Assembly: GCA_029939785.1 (NCBI GenBank)
Contig: JAOZSG010000212.1
Location: 1-6,175, forward strand
DNA from: Fidelibacterota bacterium
Lineage (GTDB): Bacteria; Fidelibacterota; UBA2242; JAFGTP01
Length of the DNA: 6,175 nucleotides
Direction of reading: 5' to 3'
Below are positions 1-5,666 of this stretch, piece after piece. The notes beneath the pieces are model-generated. The model saw only the letters and a program-made list of their open reading frames with translations. It was not told the origin of the DNA and ran no database searches. The position numbers and the translations under genes were made by a program. How positions within the stretch are numbered: position 1 is the first letter of the stretch; each line of letters begins with the position of its first letter.

Positions 1-1
1 A

Positions 2-208
2 CATGGAACACAGCCTGGGAAAATGTTGAGAATGAAAAATAAAGGAATTGCTGATATTCATGGTGGACCACATGGTGATCAGATTGTCCGGATTCGTATT
101 GACATTCCACATAAGTTAAAAGGTAAAGAAAAAAAATTATATAAAGACCTGATTCAATTTGATTTGGATAACAAAACAATATTAAATAGATTTACTAAAA
201 TTAAATAA
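2..208 (+). CDS. dnaJ: DnaJ (Hsp40 co-chaperone), C-terminal end, partial
   Basis: This is the 3' end of a gene that begins before the window; 68 residues remain, reading in frame from base 2. The remnant contains GTQPGK, then a KGI step, and then a GDQIVRIRIDIP strand. This is the characteristic order of the last substrate-binding/dimerisation part (C-terminal domain II) of DnaJ. DnaJ delivers unfolded clients to DnaK and stimulates its ATPase in the cytoplasm. The J domain, the zinc-finger region and most of the substrate-binding domains lie outside the window, so a DnaJ-like CbpA paralogue cannot be formally excluded. The ATG at 23 is an internal Met, not a start. The gene ends in tandem stops (TAA TAA at 206-211). 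No convincing terminator follows, so read-through into the next gene is possible. Confidence 0.85.
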   Translation, partial: HGTQPGKMLRMKNKGIADIHGGPHGDQIVRIRIDIPHKLKGKEKKLYKDLIQFDLDNKTILNRFTKIK

Positions 209-259
209 TAAATAATATATGATTTTTTTTATTGATAAAGTTTTTATTTTTTTAGAAAA

Positions 260-670
260 ATGCTAAATTTAACACGCCAAGAACGATTAGTTATAAAGTT
301 TCTTGTCATTTTTTATCTGATAAGTTGTGTGATTTATTTTATCAGGAGTAACTTTTTGACAGATATTGAAACAATTCAATATGTAAATGATAGTATTGCT
401 CATGATTTTTCGCAAAGAGTAGAAGTAACTGATTCATTATTTATCAATTCTAATAACACTAAAGATATTGTAAATAAAAAGTTTAACATTAATAAAGCCG
501 GAATTAAAGAATTTGAATTAATAAAAGGAGTCGGGCCAGTTACTGCAAGACGGATTTATGAATACAGAGATAAAAATGGACAATTTAATAATATCGAAGA
601 ACTAAAAAATATCAAAGGTATTGGGGAAAAAACTTTTATAAAAATTAAAAATGAGGTTACAATTGAGTAA
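260..670 (+). CDS. ComEA-like membrane-anchored helix-hairpin-helix DNA-binding protein
   Basis: This 136-residue protein has a short basic N terminus, one membrane segment (about residues 11-29) and a roughly 45-residue polar linker. Its C-terminal tandem helix-hairpin-helix domain spans about residues 77-133. The two hairpins are visible as KGVGPVTA (89-96) and KGIGEKTF (119-126), linked by a FNNIEEL segment, the usual ComEA pattern. ComEA-family proteins bind double-stranded DNA outside the inner membrane without sequence specificity during natural transformation. The single anchor and the domain order match that role. The start is the first ATG after the dnaJ gap and is preceded only by a weak AGAAAA. 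The 3' end overlaps the next gene by 20 bases if that gene starts at its ATG. Neighbouring PilM/N/O-like genes support a pilus or DNA-uptake context. A general HhH-domain membrane protein with another DNA-related role remains possible. Confidence 0.75.
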   Translation: MLNLTRQERLVIKFLVIFYLISCVIYFIRSNFLTDIETIQYVNDSIAHDFSQRVEVTDSLFINSNNTKDIVNKKFNINKAGIKEFELIKGVGPVTARRIYEYRDKNGQFNNIEELKNIKGIGEKTFIKIKNEVTIE

Positions 671-1430
671 ACATGAATTGAAAGAAAAAATTATTGGGGA
701 ATTTCCTGAATATAAACCAGGTTTAGGAAAATTTTTGAATTTTATAGCTCTAGTTATGGTTTTCATTTTAATTTTAGTTATTTATTTGCCAACATTAATT
801 TGGCAGGAAGAAGAAAATATTCAACAACTTGGTCGTGAAAAAATGACTATTTTAAATAAGGTTGAAGATTATTACAATAAAATGACTGGTGAATATCAGG
901 AAGACCCGATTATTGCATTAAAAATTATTGAAGCTTTAAGAGACAGTACAAAAGCTGATAGTAATTTTTATGGAAAAAAAGTAGTGAATTTTGAGGGTAA
1001 GGGTTATGAATTTGATGTTATTAAGAATTTTTATCTAAGTTTTGATACAACATTTGCAATATCATATCAAAAACGTGATACTGTTGAAGATATTACAGTT
1101 AAGGTGCTAAAATGGAATACTACTCTAAGATTATCTGATACTTTATACGTACCTAATGAACATCTGGCAAAATTGGATGTGGATACAATATTAGGTAGAG
1201 ATACTACTGACCGTATTGCAACAGAAACATTTTATTTACCATATTATTTAACTGATGATCTTGTATATCGACCACTAACTAATGAAAAATATAAAGTTCT
1301 GTCAAATGAAGATACACCCATAAAAATATATGACCCAATTGATTTTATGTATAAAGACTCAAGATTTGTCTTTTTTACATTAAAAGATACATCACACGGT
1401 TATATTGAAAATGGGGATGTGAGTTGGTAA
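651..1430 (+). CDS. Unrecognised single-pass membrane protein, possible pilus/competence accessory
   Basis: I do not recognise this 259-residue family. A charged, cytoplasm-like N terminus (about residues 1-27) precedes one strong hydrophobic segment (about 28-50). A Glu-rich helical stretch follows (about 52-100), and then a region rich in Thr, Asp and aromatic residues that looks like beta strands (about 108-259). The likely topology is N-in with a periplasmic C-terminal domain. It lies between the ComEA-like and PilM-like genes with no spacing, so a part in the same envelope machine is a contextual guess only. The start is uncertain. The ATG at 651 overlaps the previous gene by 20 bases and has no Shine-Dalgarno site. 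The in-frame TTG at 663 has GAGG at 653-656, six bases upstream, and would shorten the protein by four residues. The gene ends in tandem stops, TAA TAG. Confidence 0.7.
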   Translation: MRLQLSKHELKEKIIGEFPEYKPGLGKFLNFIALVMVFILILVIYLPTLIWQEEENIQQLGREKMTILNKVEDYYNKMTGEYQEDPIIALKIIEALRDSTKADSNFYGKKVVNFEGKGYEFDVIKNFYLSFDTTFAISYQKRDTVEDITVKVLKWNTTLRLSDTLYVPNEHLAKLDVDTILGRDTTDRIATETFYLPYYLTDDLVYRPLTNEKYKVLSNEDTPIKIYDPIDFMYKDSRFVFFTLKDTSHGYIENGDVSW

Positions 1431-1436
1431 TAGGTT

Positions 1437-2369
1437 ATGTATTTTATTACTATTTCTGAATCATGTATATTATTTGGAGTTTGTAATAAACAGTCCGGTT
1501 TATTAAATATTAGCAGAATCAGTAAAAAAATAATTACTGATTCTGCTAATAACGGTTATAATGAGAAAAATATATTAAATTGTCTAATTGATATTCTAAC
1601 AGAATGGAATACTCTGGACAATTCTGCTAATAAGGAATTATATATTTCAATACCAAATAAATGGGTTAATATATATATAAACAATATTGATAAAGAGTTA
1701 AAAGAAGAAGAACTAATTGATGTTTTAAACTGGAATGTGAAAATGCGTTTTGGAGAAAAATCTTTAAATCATTCTATTCAACATTACCCTTTAAAATCAT
1801 CTAATAATTATCCAACTATAAAATATATTTCTACTACTCTTAATAAAAATATAAAATATATGTTGTCAAATCTATGTGAAGAGTATAATTATTCGTTAAA
1901 ATTAATTGATGTCAATTTGTTAAGTGCCTATAATATTTTGGAGAAAACTTTTCCTGTTTCAAATTATAATAAATTCGGAATTTGGCAGGTTGCGGATAAA
2001 ACAAATATACAAAACTTATTATTGATTAATAATAATGAATTAAATCTTATTCAATTTTATTTTGACTCTGAAAAATCTTACCGTATTATACAGAATTCCT
2101 CAATTGATTCTTTCGGTGAAAAAATTGTTAAAAATATCACTGATAATTCTCAAAGTACCGAGCAATTAGATAAATTATTTTATTATACTTATTCACCTGA
2201 TAATGATTTTGTTAAAAAGTGTATAAAAAATAATAATGATTTAATAAACCCTTTTACACATTATAAAAACCAGGATATTACTAATAACAGGCTTTTAGAT
2301 AATCAAATTTCTAAATCACAATTTTGTGATTTAACAGGTCTAATGAACAGATTTGATACAGGAGAATAG
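1437..2369 (+). CDS. Divergent PilM/GspL-like actin-fold protein of a type IV pilus-type system
   Basis: This 310-residue protein has no predicted membrane segment and follows the PilM/GspL cytoplasmic-domain pattern. In order it shows an N-terminal strand pair (residues 2-15), an ELYISIP strand (67-73) and a LKEEELIDVLNWNVKMRF helix (88-105) that matches the family's EEL-x(4)-W region. A YISTTLN strand (130-136) and a helix then lead to LKLIDVN (154-160). NLLLINNNELNLIQF (193-207) is followed by INPF (270-273) and a closing FCDLTGLMNRF (296-306), like the family's NPF and GLALR ends. PilM binds the cytoplasmic tail of PilN and links the pilus motor to the periplasmic alignment complex. Here the expected D-x-G phosphate motifs are missing (TISES at 5-9; WQVAD at 183-187), so ATP binding is doubtful. 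The protein is 46/310 Asn. Assignment rests on pattern and on the next gene; no search was run. Confidence 0.62.
   Translation: MYFITISESCILFGVCNKQSGLLNISRISKKIITDSANNGYNEKNILNCLIDILTEWNTLDNSANKELYISIPNKWVNIYINNIDKELKEEELIDVLNWNVKMRFGEKSLNHSIQHYPLKSSNNYPTIKYISTTLNKNIKYMLSNLCEEYNYSLKLIDVNLLSAYNILEKTFPVSNYNKFGIWQVADKTNIQNLLLINNNELNLIQFYFDSEKSYRIIQNSSIDSFGEKIVKNITDNSQSTEQLDKLFYYTYSPDNDFVKKCIKNNNDLINPFTHYKNQDITNNRLLDNQISKSQFCDLTGLMNRFDTGE
1508..1551 (+). repeat. Perfect 18-bp inverted repeat inside the PilM-like gene
   Basis: The left arm TATTAGCAGAATCAGTAA (1508-1525) is exactly complementary in reverse to the right arm TTACTGATTCTGCTAATA (1534-1551), with an 8-base A-rich loop (1526-1533). In the mRNA it would fold into a long hairpin beginning about 70 bases after the start codon. 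It is translated as part of ISRISKKIITDSANN. No run of T follows the right arm, so it is not a typical intrinsic terminator. A hairpin affecting transcript stability or polarity between the first two and the later genes, or the trace of a small inserted palindrome, are both possible. Confidence 0.85.
1540..1633 (+). repeat. 13-base direct repeat pair, ATTCTGCTAATAA
   Basis: ATTCTGCTAATAA occurs at 1540-1552 and again at 1621-1633. The two copies are 81 bases apart and in the same codon phase, both giving Ser-Ala-Asn. The first copy lies in the right arm of the 18-bp inverted repeat. The second can therefore pair with 12 bases of the left arm (1508-1519), which would give a competing, weaker hairpin. 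Confidence 0.8.
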
Positions 2370-2375
2370 ATTTTG
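2361..2375 (+). promoter_or_regulatory. Ribosome binding site and TTG start of the PilN/PilO-like gene
   Basis: GGAG at 2361-2364 lies eight bases before a TTG codon at 2373, inside the last codons of the PilM-like gene. Starting here gives the N terminus MLKVNFLS, which matches the PilN signature (M-x-K/R-I-N-L-L-P). That makes this TTG a better start than any later ATG: the next Met in frame is at residue 51 and would remove the motif. The in-frame TAG stop of the PilM-like gene sits between GGAG and TTG. Confidence 0.7.
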
Positions 2376-3401
2376 CTGAAAGTCAATTTTTTATCAAATG
2401 AAGGTCTTCAAAAAATTACCAGTTCTAGGCAAGTTGAATCTTCAACAATAAAAAAGCCTCTACAATCCAACTTGAAAAAATACGAAGATATTGAAAATAT
2501 TACTAATAATGTAGATTCCTCTATGTTTTCCAAAGTTGAAGATGAATTAAATCAGGATTTATCAACACAACAAAATCATTTAAAAAAACGTTATAAATCA
2601 ATAAATCTAAATATAAAAAAAATATTTTTCCTTTTAACAATACTTATTTTTATATGTATCATTACTTTAGGTGGATATTATATTTATAAGAAAGTAGATT
2701 TATCTAAATTTGATATTCTTACAAAATTAAGTGTCCTTTTTGATAAAAACGTACCCTCAACTGAAACTAATGAATATATTGATGTTATAAGTCAGACCAA
2801 TGAAATAGCTGATATTCATCTTAATACTATATTAAAAAATAAAATTAAATTTAATATAGGTGCTACTCTTTTAGATTTTATTCCAGATAAGTCTGATATT
2901 TTTGCATTTGAAATAAGTGATAGTACAATAAGTCTTGTATTTAAAATTAAAGATAAAAATGAAGGTGAAAATTTTAAAAAGCGTATTAGCAATTTATCTC
3001 ATATTATCACTCCGAAATTGGTATATATAGAAAAAACGATCGATGATAAAAATTATCAAGTCACAACATTATTGGATATTACTTCTAAAATGCCTGATAA
3101 TGTTTCCGGATTTAAACATTATGAAGATAAGTTTCTCGCAAATTTAATTTCAAAGTTAGCAATTAACGCAAATGTTAATATACAGCCAATTAGAATTTCC
3201 AAACATGATCCTTTAGTTGTGCGAAATGCCTATATTATTTGCACAGGATTAAAATCCAATATAGAATTTTTTCTACAGGATTTATACAAAACTCATATAA
3301 ATCTTAGTGTTGATAATATGAAAATTGAACAATCTAATAATAATTTTGTATTGTATCTGAATGCAAAAATATACCCACAAGATTATAACATTATAAAATG
3401 A
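2373..3401 (+). CDS. PilN-like/PilO-like fused inner-membrane pilus alignment protein
   Basis: This 342-residue protein starts at TTG with MLKVNFLS, the PilN N-terminal motif known to dock into PilM. A long, polar, Lys/Ser/Asn-rich cytoplasmic stretch follows (about 9-82), then one membrane helix (about 83-105). The rest would be periplasmic. Residues about 155-236 read like the PilN ferredoxin-like domain (LLDFIPDKSDIFAFEI, then strand-helix-strand). Residues about 250-335 read like a PilO domain (a LANLISKLAINANVNI helix/strand, then an IEFFLQDL helix and two strands). PilN and PilO are usually separate single-pass proteins that pair to align the pilus machine, so one chain carrying both folds is unusual. 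The cytoplasmic tail is far longer than the usual 10-25 residues. The gene starts three bases after the PilM-like stop, in the same frame, and its TGA overlaps the rsmD ATG (ATGA). The PilN call is stronger than the PilO call. Confidence 0.6.
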   Translation: MLKVNFLSNEGLQKITSSRQVESSTIKKPLQSNLKKYEDIENITNNVDSSMFSKVEDELNQDLSTQQNHLKKRYKSINLNIKKIFFLLTILIFICIITLGGYYIYKKVDLSKFDILTKLSVLFDKNVPSTETNEYIDVISQTNEIADIHLNTILKNKIKFNIGATLLDFIPDKSDIFAFEISDSTISLVFKIKDKNEGENFKKRISNLSHIITPKLVYIEKTIDDKNYQVTTLLDITSKMPDNVSGFKHYEDKFLANLISKLAINANVNIQPIRISKHDPLVVRNAYIICTGLKSNIEFFLQDLYKTHINLSVDNMKIEQSNNNFVLYLNAKIYPQDYNIIK

Positions 3402-3925
3402 TTAGAATAATTTCCGGCAAATTTAAAGGAAGAAAACTCGCAACAGGTAGGGAACGTACAGGTTTTCGTCCAACAAAAGATAGAGTTAAAGAAAGTTTGT
3501 TTTCAATCTTAGGAACAATGGAAAATAAAAATGTGATTGATCTGTTTGCAGGAACAGGAAATCTTGGATTTGAAGCATTATCAAGAGGTGCTAAAAAATG
3601 TATTTTTATAGAAAAAGACAAAAAACAATCTGAAATGATAAAATCAAATGCAGACCTACTGGGAATTTCGGATAAATGTATTATCCATTCTTTTGATGCA
3701 ATTACTTTTCTAAAAAAAAATGAGATTAATTGTGATATAATTTTTGCTGATCCACCATACCAATTTCTAAGAACAAAACAATTATTTGAATTATTTAATA
3801 AAACTTCAAATATTAAAATTATTTACGAATCATCAAAAAGTTTTAACTTTCCTGAGAGTATTTTGAAAAAAATAAAATCTGAGAAAATTTATGGTGATAC
3901 AAAATTAACATTTTTGGAAGTCTAA
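3398..3925 (+). CDS. rsmD: 16S rRNA (guanine(966)-N2)-methyltransferase RsmD
   Basis: The 175-residue cytoplasmic enzyme methylates G966 of 16S rRNA using S-adenosylmethionine during 30S assembly. Family marks are the N-terminal IISGKFKGRKL, RPTKDRVKESLF (24-35), the SAM-binding DLFAGTGNLGFEALSRGA loop (48-65), an acidic IEKD after the next strand (71-74), and the catalytic DPPY (118-121). The YGDTKL near the end (165-170) is also typical. The length is normal for the family, so the gene is complete. Its ATG overlaps the stop of the preceding pilus-like gene (ATGA) and has no clear Shine-Dalgarno site, which suggests translational coupling. CoaD follows two bases after the stop; rsmD-coaD is a common pair. 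A run of nine A (3712-3720) lies within the gene. Confidence 0.93.
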   Translation: MIRIISGKFKGRKLATGRERTGFRPTKDRVKESLFSILGTMENKNVIDLFAGTGNLGFEALSRGAKKCIFIEKDKKQSEMIKSNADLLGISDKCIIHSFDAITFLKKNEINCDIIFADPPYQFLRTKQLFELFNKTSNIKIIYESSKSFNFPESILKKIKSEKIYGDTKLTFLEV

Positions 3926-3927
3926 TC

Positions 3928-4413
3928 ATGAAAATTGCAGTTTATCCCGGTACTTTTGATCCAATAACAAATGGACATTTAGACATTCTGAAAAGGGCTT
4001 CTGCAATGTTTGATATAGTCCACATTGCAGTTGTTAAAAATACAAATAAAAAAACATTATTTAGTATAAAAGAACGAATGGAAATGATTGAAAAGTGTAT
4101 CGGACAATTAGATAATGTAAAAATTGATAAGTTTAGTGGACTTGTTGTAAATTATGCTGCCAAAGTCGATGCATCAGTAATTATCAGAGGATTAAGAGCT
4201 GTTTCTGATTTTGATTATGAATTTCAGATGGCACTGATGAACAGACACCAGAATGAAAATATTGATACTATTTTTTTAATGTCCCATGAAAAAAATACTT
4301 ATCTAAGTTCAAGCATTATTAAAGAAATTGCAAGTTTTGATGGAGAAATTGATCGTTTTTTACCAAAACATGTACAAATAAAATTAAAAAATAAATTAAG
4401 GAGTATTGAATGA
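3928..4413 (+). CDS. coaD: Phosphopantetheine adenylyltransferase (CoA biosynthesis)
   Basis: CoaD transfers AMP from ATP to 4'-phosphopantetheine, giving dephospho-CoA, the penultimate step of CoA synthesis in the cytoplasm. The 161-residue protein is full length. It carries the nucleotidyltransferase YPGTFDPITNGH signature with the T-x-G-H catalytic motif (residues 14-17), the RGLR segment (87-90), the DFDYEFQMALMN stretch (94-105), and the C-terminal YLSSSIIKEIA (125-135) that corresponds to the family's ISST-x-(I/V)-(R/K) nucleotide-binding site. GGAAG at 3916-3920 lies seven bases before the ATG. The stop TGA overlaps the ATG of pta (ATGA). The product feeds the CoA pool used by the next gene's enzyme, so grouping the two makes metabolic sense. 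Confidence 0.96.
   Translation: MKIAVYPGTFDPITNGHLDILKRASAMFDIVHIAVVKNTNKKTLFSIKERMEMIEKCIGQLDNVKIDKFSGLVVNYAAKVDASVIIRGLRAVSDFDYEFQMALMNRHQNENIDTIFLMSHEKNTYLSSSIIKEIASFDGEIDRFLPKHVQIKLKNKLRSIE
4398..4403 (+). promoter_or_regulatory. Shine-Dalgarno site for pta (AAGGAG)
   Basis: AAGGAG lies six bases before the ATG at 4410, within the last codons of coaD. It is the strongest Shine-Dalgarno match in the window. It fixes the pta start and shows that this lineage uses such sites at least for some genes, unlike many Bacteroidota. Confidence 0.75.
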
Positions 4414-5387
4414 AATTATTAGATGACATTCGTAAAGAAGCAAAAAATAAAAATAAAACTATAGTACTGCCCGAAGCACATGATGAACGTATAATTCAAG
4501 GTGCAGCAATATTGCTTGAAGAAAATATTGCACAAATTATACTAATTGGCGATGAAGATAAATTAAAAAAATGTGCTAAAGAACTTGATGTTTCTATTGA
4601 TAAAGCAATTATATTAGATCCGGCAACTTATGAGAAGCAGGATGAATTTGTACAGGCTTATTATGAAAAAAGAAAACTTAAAGGTATGACCGTTGAAAAT
4701 GCAAAAGCAATCATGAAAGATCCTACATATTTTGGTGCAATGTTAGTAGAAAAGGGAATGGCTGATGGTTGTCTTTCCGGAGCTGATACTTCAACAGGAA
4801 ATGTAATGAAAGCTGCATTTCATATCATAGGAACAGCAGAAGGTGTAAAAACAGTATCCAGTGATATTCTTATGATTACTCCTGATGAAAAGAAAATCTG
4901 GAGTTTTGCTGATTGTGCTGTGATGCCTGATCCAACAGCAGAACAACTTGCTGATATTGCTATATCGACAGCCGATACTCACAAAAAAGTTGTAGGTGAA
5001 GAACCAAGAATTGCAATGCTTTCCTTTTCTACTAAAGGAAGTGCAAAGCATCCCAAAGCACAGAAAGTTATTGATGCTACAAATATTGTGAAAGAGAAAC
5101 GTCCTGATTTACAAATAGATGGTGAATTGCAAGCAGATGCTGCAATTGTTGAGTCAGTAGGTGCAAAAAAAGCACCTGGAAGTGATGTTGCCGGTAAGGC
5201 AAATGTCATAGTTTTTCCTGATTTAGGGGCAGCAAATATTGGATATAAATTGGTTCAAAGAATAGCCGGCTGTGAAGCAGTAGGACCAATCATCCAGGGA
5301 TTAGCTAAACCTATGAATGATTTATCAAGAGGTTGTAGTGTTGAAGATATTGTAAACGTTACAGCTATTTTAGCAAATTTATCTTAA
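4410..5387 (+). CDS. pta: Phosphate acetyltransferase, short class I form
   Basis: Pta catalyses the reversible reaction acetyl-CoA + phosphate to acetyl phosphate + CoA, usually with acetate kinase to make acetate and ATP. At 325 residues it is the short form made only of the catalytic PTA_PTB domain, without the DRTGG/CobB-like N-terminal extension of E. coli Pta. Visible marks are TIVLPEAHDERI (17-28), SGADTSTGNVMKA (123-135), the GELQADAAI region (238-246) and the near-invariant KPMNDLSRGCSVEDIVNV (300-317). Ser306, Arg307 and Asp313 line up with Ser309, Arg310 and Asp316 of the Methanosarcina thermophila enzyme. The gene overlaps coaD by four bases, has its own AAGGAG site, and ends in tandem TAA TAG. 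No ackA is in the window. Asn content is 11/325, in contrast to the Asn-rich PilM-like protein nearby. Confidence 0.96.
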   Translation: MKLLDDIRKEAKNKNKTIVLPEAHDERIIQGAAILLEENIAQIILIGDEDKLKKCAKELDVSIDKAIILDPATYEKQDEFVQAYYEKRKLKGMTVENAKAIMKDPTYFGAMLVEKGMADGCLSGADTSTGNVMKAAFHIIGTAEGVKTVSSDILMITPDEKKIWSFADCAVMPDPTAEQLADIAISTADTHKKVVGEEPRIAMLSFSTKGSAKHPKAQKVIDATNIVKEKRPDLQIDGELQADAAIVESVGAKKAPGSDVAGKANVIVFPDLGAANIGYKLVQRIAGCEAVGPIIQGLAKPMNDLSRGCSVEDIVNVTAILANLS

Positions 5388-5401
5388 TAGGATTTAATAA
5401 A

Positions 5402-5647
5402 ATGCCAACATATGATTATTTTTGTAAAAAATGTAAATATGAGTTTGAGGAATTGCAGACTATGTCCGCCGAACCAATAAAGATATGCCCTAAATGTGGT
5501 GAAGAATCTGTTCAAAGAAAGATTTCCGGTGGAACAGGTCTTATTTTTAAAGGTTCCGGTTTCTATATTACTGATTATGCTAAAAAGAAACCTCCGGAAA
5601 GTAAGCCGATAGAAAAGAAAAAAGAACCGGTTAAAAAAGAATCCTGA
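5402..5647 (+). CDS. FmdB-family zinc-ribbon protein
   Basis: This small cytoplasmic protein (81 residues) starts with MPTYDYFC and carries two CxxC knuckles, Cys8/Cys11 and Cys29/Cys32, separated by 17 residues. This is the FmdB-type regulatory zinc-ribbon pattern, which also includes a KISGGTGLIFKGSGFYITDY segment after the second knuckle. The family is named after a putative regulator of formamidase expression, but for most members no function is known and none should be assumed here. The C-terminal 20 or so residues are a Lys/Pro/Glu tail of low complexity, common in the family and probably disordered. AGGA at 5389-5392, partly within the tandem stop of pta, is a weak ribosome binding site. 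It is the last + strand gene before the hairpin at 5667. Confidence 0.9.
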   Translation: MPTYDYFCKKCKYEFEELQTMSAEPIKICPKCGEESVQRKISGGTGLIFKGSGFYITDYAKKKPPESKPIEKKKEPVKKES

Positions 5648-5666
5648 AAAATTAAAAGAATATAAA

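Noticed and set aside
209..259. Possible terminator or promoter between dnaJ and the ComEA-like gene
   Set aside because: There are T runs, but no stem of useful length before them, and no TAnnTTTG-type or -35/-10 pair at a sensible distance.
2430..2474. 7-bp inverted repeat CAAGTTG / CAACTTG
   Set aside because: Short stem with a loop of more than 30 bases; likely chance.
2827..2859. 10-bp inverted repeat CTATATTAAA / TTTAATATAG in the PilN/PilO-like gene
   Set aside because: Nearly all A/T with a 13-base loop; expected by chance in sequence this A/T-rich, and no T run follows.
3391..3621. - strand open frame of 76 codons across the start of rsmD
   Set aside because: Lies wholly opposite a well-supported gene and has no family features; a shadow frame.
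4791..5209. Two - strand open frames within pta (4791-5051 and 4979-5209)
   Set aside because: Opposite the conserved pta coding region; their sequences look like antisense translations, with Cys/Ser/Phe-rich low-sense composition.
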